From positions 4,237,001 to 4,301,000 of the forward strand of contig NZ_CP022221.1 in assembly GCF_004114935.1 (NCBI RefSeq): 64,000 nt of DNA. Reading direction: 5' to 3'. Both the position numbers and the translations under genes were made by a program. How positions within the stretch are numbered: position 1 is the first letter of the stretch; every line of letters starts with the position of its first letter. The notes under the pieces were generated by a model that saw only the letters and a program-made list of their open reading frames with translations, did no database searches and was not told where the DNA came from. Shown here in pieces: positions 42,746 through 51,105 of this stretch. This DNA is from Bradyrhizobium zhanjiangense. GTDB taxonomy: Bacteria; Pseudomonadota; Alphaproteobacteria; Rhizobiales; Xanthobacteraceae.

Positions 42746-43537
42746 CTAGACCTCGACAGGAATGGCTGACGCGGTCTGCTGAAGCTGGCCCGCGAACTGC
42801 GCCACCCCTTCCTCGATGCCCAGCGCGGAGCGAATCCAAATGATTGAGATGCAGCCAAATACGGCGCCGTTCCGCACGATGGGGACGGCAATCGAAGCCG
42901 TCCTGGGATTGTATTCACCCTCGCTGCGGATCGCGTAACCCCGCGCGGCGGTCTCGGCGATCATGCGGTCGAGCCGGCCTTGGTCGAGGAAGGGGCGGTC
43001 GTCGGCGTCGTCGATGCGGCGCAGATGGGCCACGATCAGATCGCGCTCGCGCGCGGGGCAGGCGGCGAGATAGGCGCGGCCGGCTGAGGTGCGCAGCATC
43101 GGCAGGCGCTTGCCGATCATGCCGCGGTCGATCGAGAGGGGACTGCGCGAATGGGTCGTTTCCTGCACCACCATCGCGGCGTTCTCGTAGGTGGAGAGAT
43201 CGACCGGCCAGACCAGCGTCTTGCTGAGTTCGGCGAGATAAGGCGCTGCCGCCTGGCAGATCACCACGCCGGGATCATAGCCGTCACCGAGGCTCAGTGC
43301 CCGCCGGGTCACACGAAAACGGTCGTCGCTGGCGCTGCGCGCGACATAGCCGAGTTCCTCCAGCGTTTCGAGCAGGCGATACACGGTGGGGCGGGGCAGG
43401 CCGAGCGCGCGCGCAACGTCGCCGGCGCGGATGCCGCCGGAGCGGTTGACCTCCTGCAGTACGTCCAGCCCGCGCTTGAAGGCACGAACGCCTTCCGACT
43501 GACGGGGCTGGCCGTTCCGCGTCCGCTCCTTGGACAC
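42746..43537 (-). CDS. IclR family transcriptional regulator (MhpR-like)
   Basis: This 263-residue protein has an N-terminal helix-turn-helix (GDVARALGLPRPTVYRLLETL) and an effector domain (VVQETTHSRSPLSIDRGM, GYAIRSEGEYNPRTASIAVPI). It starts at GTG 43537 after a strong site AAGGGAGG. It is the first gene of the minus-strand hydroxylase operon and is divergent from the dioxygenase, so it likely regulates both. Its length and spacing match MhpR-type activators of phenylpropionate catabolism. Confidence 0.88.
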   Translation of the reverse strand: MSKERTRNGQPRQSEGVRAFKRGLDVLQEVNRSGGIRAGDVARALGLPRPTVYRLLETLEELGYVARSASDDRFRVTRRALSLGDGYDPGVVICQAAAPYLAELSKTLVWPVDLSTYENAAMVVQETTHSRSPLSIDRGMIGKRLPMLRTSAGRAYLAACPARERDLIVAHLRRIDDADDRPFLDQGRLDRMIAETAARGYAIRSEGEYNPRTASIAVPIVRNGAVFGCISIIWIRSALGIEEGVAQFAGQLQQTASAIPVEV

Positions 43538-43644
43538 TTCGTATTTCCTCCCTTGTGGCGTACGGTCGCGCGATTATCGTCGTTGCGAACGCGAAGCGAT
43601 TGCGGGACTTCACCGTAGGATCGCACGCGGCCGGTATCAAGTTC

Positions 43645-43657
43645 GCCGCACTGCGGC
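43645..43657. promoter_or_regulatory. Candidate operator upstream of the extradiol dioxygenase
   Basis: GCCGC-ACT-GCGGC lies in the 147-base divergent gap between the IclR gene and the dioxygenase gene, 28 bases before the dioxygenase ATG. It is a possible IclR binding site. It is GC-rich and short, so chance is not excluded. Confidence 0.3.
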
Positions 43658-43684
43658 ACATGCGATGCCTTCGGGAGGACGTCG

Positions 43685-44668
43685 ATGGAAATCACCGCGC
43701 TCGGCTATATCGGGATCAATTCCTCCCAGCTCGACTCGTGGAGCCGGATGGCGACCAGGCTGCTCGGCATGCAGCAGGTCGACCGCGGCGGCAAGATGTG
43801 CGCCTTCCGCATGGACGACCGCAAGCAGCGCCTGATCGTCGATGGCAGCAGCGATGCCGGACTTGCGGTGATGGGCTGGGAAGTTCCTTCGGCCGCCGAA
43901 CTGGACCAGCTCGCTGGCAGGCTTGAAGGGCAGGGCGTCAAGGTCGTCCGCGGGTCACGCGCGCTGGCTGACGAGCGGCATGTCACCGAGCTGATCACGT
44001 TCGCCGATCCCGCCGGCAACCGGTTGGAGGCGTTCTGCAAGCCGGAGCTTGCAACCGAACCGTTCAGGCCCGGCCGACCGATCTCGGGTTTCCGCACCGG
44101 CGCGCTCGGCATGGGACACGTCGTGCTCAATGTCGAGGACGTCGAGCCGCTGTTGCCGTTCTATCGCGACGTGCTCGGCTTCCATGTCTCGGACTTTGGC
44201 CTCAAGCCCTACGGGCTCTATTTCTTCCACGTCAACGGCCGCCACCACTCCTTTGCGATGGTCGGCTCCGGGCGCAAGGCGCTGCACCATTTCATGGTCG
44301 AGCTCGGCAGTCTCGACGATGTCGGGCAGGGCTATGATCTCGCGCAGATGGACGACGGCCGCGTTGCCTATACGCTGGGGCGGCACACCAACGATCACAT
44401 GACCTCGTTTTATGTGAACACCCCGTCCGGCTTCTTCATCGAATATGGCTGGGGCGGGCGCGTGATCGATCCCGAGACCTGGCAGCCGCACGAGACCTTT
44501 GACGGCCCGTCGCTGTGGGGTCACGAGCGGCTCCATATGCCCGAAGAGCAGCGCAAGCGGCTGCGCGACATGCGACTCGATGCGGCGGCGCGTGGCGTGC
44601 GCGTCGCCGACCCGCGCGTGCCGCCGCTCAACTGCGCGTGGCTGGATTCGCTGATCGCACGCGAATGA
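43685..44668 (+). CDS. Type I extradiol ring-cleavage dioxygenase (VOC family, BphC-like)
   Basis: This 327-residue enzyme has two tandem VOC modules. The C-terminal module holds the iron ligands: His145 (MGHVVLNVED), a His at 201-202 (LHHFMVELGS) and Glu253 (FFIEYGWGG). The catalytic and second-sphere residues include His187-188, the LGRHTNDHMTSFYV segment (230-244) and Tyr243, as in BphC. It would cleave a catechol next to one hydroxyl (meta cleavage). It is divergent from the IclR-hydroxylase-FAH operon and completes a hydroxylation plus ring-opening route. A good site GGGAGGA precedes the ATG. Confidence 0.9.
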   Translation: MEITALGYIGINSSQLDSWSRMATRLLGMQQVDRGGKMCAFRMDDRKQRLIVDGSSDAGLAVMGWEVPSAAELDQLAGRLEGQGVKVVRGSRALADERHVTELITFADPAGNRLEAFCKPELATEPFRPGRPISGFRTGALGMGHVVLNVEDVEPLLPFYRDVLGFHVSDFGLKPYGLYFFHVNGRHHSFAMVGSGRKALHHFMVELGSLDDVGQGYDLAQMDDGRVAYTLGRHTNDHMTSFYVNTPSGFFIEYGWGGRVIDPETWQPHETFDGPSLWGHERLHMPEEQRKRLRDMRLDAAARGVRVADPRVPPLNCAWLDSLIARE

Positions 44669-44685
44669 TCCGCGGCCACGCAGCG

Positions 44686-45348
44686 TCAGGCCTCGCCGAG
44701 ATCGACCTCCGTCAAGAGTCCCTGGCGTAGCGCCAGCCGCACCAGCTCGATGTCGGAGCCGACGCCGAGCTTGTCCTTGATCAGCGAGTGCAGGTTTGCC
44801 ACCGTCTTCGGGCTGACATGCAGGGTCTCGGCGATTTCCTCCGTCGTGTTCTCGGCGAGCAGCAGCCGCAGCACCTCGAATTCGCGCGGTGTGAGCACGT
44901 CGGCGGCCGAACTCTCGCCGCTGATACGGCTGAGCGCAAGTTCGTGGTCGATGTCGGGGCTGATGGCGATCTTGCCGGCGAGCACGTCCTTCACCGCGCG
45001 CACCAGCGTCTCGGGCGGATTGGTCTTGGTGACGTAACCCCTCGCACCGGCGCGGATCGCCTGCACGGCAAAGCCGGCATTCTCATGCATGGTGAAAACC
45101 AGGATCCGTGCGCTCTTGTCCCATTGCCTGATCCGCCTGACGGCCTCGATGCCACCGATGCCGGGCATGCTGAGGTCCATGATGACGAGGTCGGGCGCCT
45201 CGGATTTGTACAGGCGGTAGGCTTCCGCACCGTCGGCCGCCTCGGCGACGACGCGCAAGCCCGGCTGCTTCTGGAGCACGGAGCGATAGCCCTCGCGCAC
45301 GACGGAATGATCGTCGACCAGCAGGATGGTCGCGTCTGCCCCGCTCAT
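44686..45348 (-). CDS. LuxR/NarL-type response regulator
   Basis: This 220-residue protein has a receiver domain with Asp12-Asp13, phospho-acceptor Asp58 (VIMDLSMPG) and Lys108 (GYVTKTN). The LuxR-type DNA-binding domain follows (LTPREFEVLRLLLAENTTEEIAETLHVSPKTV-like helices). Its ATG overlaps the stop of the sensor kinase gene (ATGA), so the pair is translationally coupled. Its gene targets are unknown; the divergent DUF2380-like gene is the nearest candidate. Confidence 0.93.
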   Translation of the reverse strand: MSGADATILLVDDHSVVREGYRSVLQKQPGLRVVAEAADGAEAYRLYKSEAPDLVIMDLSMPGIGGIEAVRRIRQWDKSARILVFTMHENAGFAVQAIRAGARGYVTKTNPPETLVRAVKDVLAGKIAISPDIDHELALSRISGESSAADVLTPREFEVLRLLLAENTTEEIAETLHVSPKTVANLHSLIKDKLGVGSDIELVRLALRQGLLTEVDLGEA

Positions 45349-46727
45349 GCCGCGTGCTCCAGCGCCTGACCATCGGCGGCCGCGAGCGGAATGACCACAC
45401 GCAGTGCCGAGCCATGGGCACCGGTTTCGAAGCTCAGCCGGCCGCGAAGCGCGGCGACGCGCTCGCGCATGCCGAGCAGGCCCATGCCCGATTTGACGGC
45501 CGCCTCGTTCGGCCGGCCGTCGTCCTCGATCGCGAGCGCGATCTCACTTTCGGCCATCGTCAGATGCAGGCTGACCTTCGTTGCGCCGGCGTGCTTGGCC
45601 GCGTTGGTGAGCGCCTCCTGCACGATGCGATAGAGATTGGCGCTGACGGAGGCGGGCACGCTCTCGAAAGCGCCCTCGAAGGAGATATCGAACCGGGTCT
45701 GGCCGCGGCTGCGGCCGTTCCACCCCGAGACTAGGCCTTCGAGGCTCGCGACGAGGCCGAGCTCGTCGACATCGGGTGGCCGCAACCGGAACAGCGCGCC
45801 ACGCAGGGTCTCCATCATGCCGGTCGCGGTCCGGGCAATGCTGTCGCACTCTCCCAGCAGATCGGGGCAGTCCTGCGCCGCAGTCTGGCGGGCGGATGCG
45901 GCAAGCGCGCGGATTGCGGCGAGCGACTGGCCGAACTCGTCATGCAGCTCGCGCGCGAGATGGCGTCGCTCCTCGTCCTGCAGCGCGATCAGCTTCCGCG
46001 TCAGCTCGTTGCGTTCCGCAAGCGCGGTGTCGAGGCTTTCGGCGAGATGGTTGAAGACATCGCGGATGGCGGAGAGCTCGGCGAGGTCGAAGGGCGGCAG
46101 CCGTGTGGTGAGGTCACCAGCGGCGATCCGCTCGAGGCCGTTGCCGATCATGCCGGTGGGGCGCAGGGCGCGGGCGAGTGCGGCATAGACCAGCGCGCAG
46201 AGCAGCGGCAGCGCAATCGCAAGCGCGATCATCAGGCGCCCAGCCTCGTGCCAGGCCTCCGCCGTCTGCACCGCCGGATCAACCGAGACAACGGTCTCGC
46301 CGAGCTTCGTTCCGCGCACGATCACGGGCCGCGCCGCCTCGCGGCCGGGGTCGAACAGGCTGCGATAGAAGGCGGCGAAGGCTTGCGGCGGCGGGCTCGC
46401 CGGGGTAGGCGCGCCACTACAGAAACGCTGGAGCATGTCGCCGCTCGCGCTCCGGAATCCAAGACACAGGCCGGGCGTCATCACATGGGCCGAAACCGGG
46501 TCAAGGTTCGGAAAGTCGGAGCGCGGGCTGGCCACCCACTGGATCTTGCCCTGTTGCAGCTCCAATGTCTTCGCCACGATGGCAGCGATACCGTCGATGC
46601 GCGCGTGCGCGGCGCTGTCGGCGGTAACAAGGAAATAGGCGGAGATCGCGGCGAAGCAGGCGGCCGATACGGCGGCCACGCGCAACGTCAGACGGACCTT
46701 GAGATCGAACCTCGGGCGATTCCACAT
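45345..46727 (-). CDS. Sensor histidine kinase, UhpB/NarX (HisKA_3) type
   Basis: This 460-residue kinase has two membrane segments (about 16-36 and 165-185) flanking a periplasmic sensor of about 125 residues, then HAMP (about 187-240). The HisKA_3 domain has His262 in ARELHDEFGQSLAAIR. The HATPase domain has LYRIVQEALTNAAKHAGAT and GMGLLGMRERVAALRG. The sensor holds two Cys (LCLGF and RFCSGA). It phosphorylates the response regulator encoded directly after it. The signal is unknown. Confidence 0.92.
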   Translation of the reverse strand: MWNRPRFDLKVRLTLRVAAVSAACFAAISAYFLVTADSAAHARIDGIAAIVAKTLELQQGKIQWVASPRSDFPNLDPVSAHVMTPGLCLGFRSASGDMLQRFCSGAPTPASPPPQAFAAFYRSLFDPGREAARPVIVRGTKLGETVVSVDPAVQTAEAWHEAGRLMIALAIALPLLCALVYAALARALRPTGMIGNGLERIAAGDLTTRLPPFDLAELSAIRDVFNHLAESLDTALAERNELTRKLIALQDEERRHLARELHDEFGQSLAAIRALAASARQTAAQDCPDLLGECDSIARTATGMMETLRGALFRLRPPDVDELGLVASLEGLVSGWNGRSRGQTRFDISFEGAFESVPASVSANLYRIVQEALTNAAKHAGATKVSLHLTMAESEIALAIEDDGRPNEAAVKSGMGLLGMRERVAALRGRLSFETGAHGSALRVVIPLAAADGQALEHAA

Positions 46728-46921
46728 CGGCGGGTACCTGGTGCGAACGGGTTTGTCGCTCCCGCATTAAACGGCAGAACGCAAGCGGCGGGAAGCGTTC
46801 CCGCTCTGTCGCAGTGCAACGTCGTGAAATTTTCCCGGCGCTTGTCGGGACAGCCACGGCTGCATGGTCTCAGGCGACCCGTCCAGATTTGCGGGGCCGC
46901 TCCATCCCACGAGGCCCGTTC

Positions 46922-47806
46922 ATGCACCGCTCCCGGTTGATTCTGTCTGCTTTTCTCCTCTTCGTCCTTTCTTCGCGAGCCGATGCCGAGCCTGCCATTG
47001 GCGTTGCCATGGACGATTTTAGCTATACCGACACGTCGGCCGAGCCGGCCAACCAGACCGCCGCCCACGAGCGGCGGCTATCGGCGTTCATGGCCGCGCT
47101 TAGACGGGATATCGGCGCGGACCGGCGCTATCGGCTGGTGCCGTCCGCCCAGGACGGTGCGGCGTTCAAGGTCATCGGCGGCATCCAGAAGACCAGCACG
47201 CTGGTGCAATGGGCCAAGGTCGCTGTGATCGATGTCGGCGCCAAGAAGCTGGTGATGGACAAGCTCTACACGTTCCGCGGCGACAATGATGAATCTTGGG
47301 AGCGGGCCGAAATTTTTGTCTCGCGCGAGGTGATGGCTGCGCTCGCGATGCCTGCACCGGTCGCGCTGGCGGTGTTCGATTTCGAGCTCGAGGACATGAC
47401 GGCTGCTTCCGCGACCACCTCGGCCGCTTCGGACGCCTCGTACCTCGCCGAGGTCACCGACGGTGTGCGCGAGGCGCTCGGCCAATCCGGTCGCTATCGC
47501 ATCGTCGATGTCGGCGGCGAGGCGGCGAAGGCGCGCGCCTTGCGCGACTGCGGAGGCTGCGAGGCGGCGATCGCGCAGAAGCTCGGCGCGGATCAGTCGC
47601 TCATCGGCGTGGTGCGGCGTGTCAGCCGCACCGAATACACGCTCGGCTTCCAGGTTCGCGATGCCAGGACCGGCGCGGTGGTGGCCCGCGGCGACAGCGG
47701 CTTGCGCCTCGGCGCGGACTATTCGTGGAAGCGCGGCGCCGTGCGGCTGGTCAGCGATCGGCTGATCGAGAGCCAGCAGGCCACCGACGCACCTAAAGCG
47801 CGATGA
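46922..47806 (+). CDS. Secreted protein with two tandem DUF2380/DUF3280-like domains
   Basis: This 294-residue protein has a signal peptide (RLILSAFLLFVLSSRADA). The N-terminal half (IGVAMDDFSYTDTSA to REVMAAL) and the C-terminal half (VALAVFDFELEDMTA to DRLIESQQ) show the same order of elements. These are a D-F strand, RYRLVPS / RYRIVDV, a strand with a TSTLVQW / SRTEYTLGF pattern, and SWERAEIF / SWKRGAVR. The second copy alone has a RDCGGCEAAIAQKLGAD insert with two Cys. DUF2380/DUF3280 proteins have no known function, but I recall them near two-component systems controlling quinoprotein dehydrogenases. It is divergent from such a pair here. ATG 46922 is supported by the signal peptide. Confidence 0.75.
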   Translation: MHRSRLILSAFLLFVLSSRADAEPAIGVAMDDFSYTDTSAEPANQTAAHERRLSAFMAALRRDIGADRRYRLVPSAQDGAAFKVIGGIQKTSTLVQWAKVAVIDVGAKKLVMDKLYTFRGDNDESWERAEIFVSREVMAALAMPAPVALAVFDFELEDMTAASATTSAASDASYLAEVTDGVREALGQSGRYRIVDVGGEAAKARALRDCGGCEAAIAQKLGADQSLIGVVRRVSRTEYTLGFQVRDARTGAVVARGDSGLRLGADYSWKRGAVRLVSDRLIESQQATDAPKAR

Positions 47807-47833
47807 GATGAGGACGAATCGTCATCGCGCTTT
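47795..47833. terminator. Hairpin containing the stop codon of the DUF2380-like gene
   Basis: AAAGCGCGATGA (47795-47806) pairs perfectly with TCATCGCGCTTT (47822-47833). The last three bases of the left arm are the stop codon. No T-tract longer than three follows on the + strand. It may end transcription or be part of a repeat. Confidence 0.55.
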
Positions 47834-47845
47834 AGGCTATTGTTT

Positions 47846-47894
47846 GAGCATGATCTTGTCGGAAAACCGCTGCACACTTTTCCGGATCATGCTC
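47846..47894. repeat. Palindromic intergenic repeat (GAGCATGATC family)
   Basis: The arms gagcatgatc and gatcatgctc are inverted around gtcggaaaaccgc...ttttccg. This is a common alphaproteobacterial intergenic element; a relative is at 32815-32919. It ends inside the stop codon of the idonate dehydrogenase-like gene. Confidence 0.7.
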
Positions 47895-48925
47895 TAGAAG
47901 GTCAGCTGCACCTTCATCGACTGTGCGCGGTCGCTGGCGAGCTCGAAGGCGGCGACCGCGTTCTCGAACGGCATGGTGGCCGTGATCAGCGGCTTCACGT
48001 CGATCAGGCCTTCGCCCATCAGCCGCACCGCGAGCTCGAACTCGGGATCGAAGCGGAAAGTGCCGCGAAGCTGCAATTCCTTGGCGACGATGCTGTTGAT
48101 CGGCAGCGTCATCTCGCCACCGAGGCCGAGCTGCACCAGCGTTGCGCCCGGCCGCAGCACGTCGAGCGCGGTGCGGAGTGCGGCCTGGTTGCCCGAGGCT
48201 TCGAACAGGGTGTCGAACACGCCCTTGCCGGCGCGCCAGGGATCGAGCGCAGTGGCGTTGGTCGCGACATTGATGGCGTGGGTGGCGCCGAGCTTCTTCG
48301 CAACCGCGAGCGGTGCGTCCGCGACATCGGTCACCACGATCTCGGCGGCACCGCCGAAGCGCGCGACCAGGATCATCAGCGCACCGATCGGGCCGCAGCC
48401 GGTGATCAGCACGCGCTTGCCGAGCAGGGGGCCGGCCTGCTTGCCGGCATGCAGGCACACCGCCAGTGGTTCGGCCACCGCGGCTTCCGCCAGCGACAGC
48501 TTGTCGGCGATCGGCACGGCCTGCGTCGCATCGACCGTGATGAATTCGCGAAAGCCGCCTTGCACATGGGGAAAGCGCATCGCACTGCCGAGGAAACGCA
48601 TGTCGAGGCACTGGTTGCGCATGCCTTCCTGGCAATGCAGGCACTGGCCGCACGGCTTGCTCGGATTGACCGCGACGCGCGTGCCCGGCTTGATGCTGGT
48701 GACGCCATCACCGACGGAAGCGACCACCCCGGCGATCTCATGCCCCAGTGCCATCGGCTGCTGGATGCGGACCACGCCGAAGCCGCCGTGGTGGTAGTAG
48801 TGCAGATCGGAGCCGCAGATGCCGCCATTGGCGATCTTGACGCGGACCTCGCCCGGGCCGGGCTCCGCATCCGGATAGCTATCGATCCGCAGGTCTTTCG
48901 GGGCGTGGATGACGACGGCGCGCAT
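47894..48925 (-). CDS. Zinc alcohol dehydrogenase, L-idonate 5-dehydrogenase-like
   Basis: This 343-residue medium-chain dehydrogenase has the catalytic zinc region GGICGSDLHYYHHGGFG and GHEIAGVVASVGDGV. The structural zinc site is CGQCLHCQEGMRNQC, and the NAD motif is LITGCGPIGALMI. The sequence is close to L-idonate 5-dehydrogenases, which interconvert idonate and 5-keto-gluconate. It is the last gene of a series with a gluconate 5-dehydrogenase-like SDR and an enolase-superfamily dehydratase, all controlled by GntR. Good site AAGGAAG. Confidence 0.88.
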   Translation of the reverse strand: MRAVVIHAPKDLRIDSYPDAEPGPGEVRVKIANGGICGSDLHYYHHGGFGVVRIQQPMALGHEIAGVVASVGDGVTSIKPGTRVAVNPSKPCGQCLHCQEGMRNQCLDMRFLGSAMRFPHVQGGFREFITVDATQAVPIADKLSLAEAAVAEPLAVCLHAGKQAGPLLGKRVLITGCGPIGALMILVARFGGAAEIVVTDVADAPLAVAKKLGATHAINVATNATALDPWRAGKGVFDTLFEASGNQAALRTALDVLRPGATLVQLGLGGEMTLPINSIVAKELQLRGTFRFDPEFELAVRLMGEGLIDVKPLITATMPFENAVAAFELASDRAQSMKVQLTF

Positions 48926-48952
48926 GGGCTTCTTCCTTCGGCGGTTCGCGGA

Positions 48953-49720
48953 TCACATCGCGGCGATCATGCCGCCATCGACATAGATGATCTGGCCATT
49001 GACGTAAGTCGAAGCGTCGGAGGCCAGGAAGATCGCCGCGCCGACCAGCTCATCCGGCTTGCCCCAGCGTTTCGACGGGATGCGGCCCATCAGCCAATTG
49101 TTGAAATCGGTGTTGTTGACCAGCGCCTCGTTCATGTCGGTCAGCATGTAGCCGGGGCCGATCGCGTTGGCCTGAATGCCGTGCTGGGCCCATTCCACTG
49201 CCATCGAGCGGGTCAGATTCTTGATGCCGCCCTTGGCGGCGGTGTAGGGCGCGATGGTCGGGCGCGCGAGCTCGCTGCCGAGCGAGCCGATATTGATGAT
49301 CTTGCCGTGCTTGCGCGGGATCATGCGCTTGGCCGCCTCGCGGCCGATCACGAAGGCGCTGGTGAGGTTGGTCTCGATCACCTTGCGCCACTCGTCGGTC
49401 GTGAACTCCACCAGCGGCTTGCGGTGCTGAATGCCGGCGTTGTTGACGACGATGTCGACGGCGAGACCCTTTTTGTCGAAATCGTTGAAGGCAGCGACGA
49501 TCGCGGGCTCGTCGGTGACGTTGAACGCGGCGCCTTCGGCCTGGTGACCGGCGGCGCGAAAATCGGCGACGGCCTGCTCGACGCGCTTGGGATCGACGCC
49601 GTTGACGATGATCTTGGCGCCGGCTTTGGCCATGCCTTCGGCAATGGCGCGGCCGAGGCCGCGGGAGGAGCCGGTCACCAGCGCGGTACGGCCGGAAAGG
49701 TCGAAGAGGGCGGTGCTCAT
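48953..49720 (-). CDS. SDR oxidoreductase, gluconate 5-dehydrogenase-like
   Basis: This 255-residue short-chain dehydrogenase has TGSSRGLGRAIAEG, NNAGIQHRKPL and active-site YTAAK with NIGSLGSELARPT upstream, plus GPGYMLTDMNEAL. NNAGIQHRKP followed by this spacing is typical of gluconate 5-dehydrogenases (IdnO/Gno). It would interconvert gluconate and 5-keto-gluconate with NAD(P)H. It lies between the idonate dehydrogenase-like and dehydratase genes with gaps of 27 and 11 bases, so an operon is nearly certain. Confidence 0.9.
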   Translation of the reverse strand: MSTALFDLSGRTALVTGSSRGLGRAIAEGMAKAGAKIIVNGVDPKRVEQAVADFRAAGHQAEGAAFNVTDEPAIVAAFNDFDKKGLAVDIVVNNAGIQHRKPLVEFTTDEWRKVIETNLTSAFVIGREAAKRMIPRKHGKIINIGSLGSELARPTIAPYTAAKGGIKNLTRSMAVEWAQHGIQANAIGPGYMLTDMNEALVNNTDFNNWLMGRIPSKRWGKPDELVGAAIFLASDASTYVNGQIIYVDGGMIAAM

Positions 49721-49731
49721 CTCAGGAATCC

Positions 49732-50931
49732 TTAGACGTTGGAGCGGCGTACGATCAGATCGGAGCGGTCGAATACGGCGGGCAGAAGATCGACGCCGAG
49801 GCCGGGGCCTTCCATCGGATAGACAAAACCGTCCTTGATCGTGGGCATGGTGGTGACGAGCTCATTGTACCAGCCCTTGTAGAAGGCGCGCACCGATTCC
49901 TGGATCAGCGTGTTGGGCTGGCTGAACGACATGTGGATGGCGGCGATGAAGCCGATCGGTCCGATGCAGTCATGCGGTGCAAAGGGCCGGTGGTAGGTCT
50001 CGGCCATCGCGGCGATCTTGCGGCCCTCGGTAAGGCCGCCGGTCCAGCACAAATCCGCCATCACCACGTGCATGGCGTCGCGGTCGAGCATGTCCTTGTA
50101 GGGGAAGCGCGAGCCCAGCGTCTCGCTGGCGCAGACCCAGACATCGGTCGAGCGCGCATATTCGGCGAGCGCCTGCGGCGAGTTCATGCGGATCGGATCT
50201 TCGTACCAGGTCGGCTTGTACGGCTCGAGCGCGCGCGCGATCTGCTTGGCGGTCGGCAGATTCCACAGCGAGTGGAGCTCGACCATGATCTCCATCTTGT
50301 CGCCGACCGCTTTACGGATCTTCTCGAACGGTTCGATCGCCTGCTTCATCTGGGCGGCGGTGATGTAGAGACCCTTGTTTTCCTGGGCCGCCGGATCGAA
50401 CGGCCAGATCTTCATCGCGGAGATGCCGCTCTCCAGGAGGCTCTCGGCGAGCGCGTCGGCGCGATGCATGAAGCCGTCGAGATCCTCGTAAGGCCCCTTG
50501 GAGGCGCCGAGATTCCAGTTCGCGACCGGGCTGATATTGGTCGAGCGGACATATTGCGTGCCGGCGCAGGTGTTGTAGATGCGCTGCTTGTCACGGCAGA
50601 GGCCGCCGAGCATCTGGTGCACCGGCTGGCCGCAGACCTTGCCGAACAGATCCCACAGCGCGATGTCGATCGCGGAGGCCGCGCGATATTCGACGCCGGT
50701 GGATGACTGCGCCATCGGCAGGTTCAGCATGTCGCGGTGGATGGCTTCGATGTGCAGGGGATTGCGGCCGAGCAGGCGGCCGGCAAAGGTGTCGTGGATC
50801 TGTGCCTCGACCGCGCCCGCGCCGTAGAAGGTCTCGCCGAGCCCGATCATGCCCGTATCGGTGTGGATGCGCACCCAGATGACGTTGGAGAACTCCTCGG
50901 TGCGCAGGGTCTCGATCGACGTGATCTTCAC
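49732..50931 (-). CDS. Mandelate racemase/muconate lactonizing (enolase) superfamily sugar-acid dehydratase
   Basis: This 399-residue enzyme has an N-terminal capping domain and a TIM barrel. Metal ligands are Glu218 (MVELHSLW), Glu244 (WYEDPI) and Glu270 (CASETLG). Lys174 (MKIWPF) and His320 (FAPHDC) are candidate acid/base residues, and His220 next to the first ligand resembles galactonate and mannonate dehydratases. It would dehydrate an aldonic or uronic acid to a 2-keto-3-deoxy acid. The GTG start at 50931 has a strong site GGGAGGA; the open frame extends far upstream into the divergent gene and is not real there. Confidence 0.87.
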   Translation of the reverse strand: MKITSIETLRTEEFSNVIWVRIHTDTGMIGLGETFYGAGAVEAQIHDTFAGRLLGRNPLHIEAIHRDMLNLPMAQSSTGVEYRAASAIDIALWDLFGKVCGQPVHQMLGGLCRDKQRIYNTCAGTQYVRSTNISPVANWNLGASKGPYEDLDGFMHRADALAESLLESGISAMKIWPFDPAAQENKGLYITAAQMKQAIEPFEKIRKAVGDKMEIMVELHSLWNLPTAKQIARALEPYKPTWYEDPIRMNSPQALAEYARSTDVWVCASETLGSRFPYKDMLDRDAMHVVMADLCWTGGLTEGRKIAAMAETYHRPFAPHDCIGPIGFIAAIHMSFSQPNTLIQESVRAFYKGWYNELVTTMPTIKDGFVYPMEGPGLGVDLLPAVFDRSDLIVRRSNV

Positions 50932-51028
50932 GGCAACAATCCTCCCGTCGGGCCCATAGCGCCCGTTTTGTTTGTCATTTCTGCGCCGCCATCCGACGGG
51001 CAGGTCCAGTCTTACGCCCGCTTGTAAT

Positions 51029-51058
51029 ATATCACAACATGTTTTAAGGATATCACAA
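51029..51058. promoter_or_regulatory. Direct repeats in the divergent sugar-acid promoter region
   Basis: ATATCACAA occurs at 51029-51037 and 51050-51058, exactly 21 bp (two helical turns) apart, in an AT-rich stretch. The first is also part of TTGTAATATATCACAA. This lies in the 174-base gap between the dehydratase (minus) and GntR (plus) genes. It is a plausible GntR operator. Confidence 0.5.
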
Positions 51059-51105
51059 ACAAGGCGCCGCCTCGCAACGCGAGCGCAGGCTGACGGGAGG
51101 ACGAT

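Noticed and set aside
47840..49735. A 631-codon open frame on the + strand across the idonate-type genes
   Set aside because: It is antisense to two clear dehydrogenases and shows only low-complexity shadow sequence.
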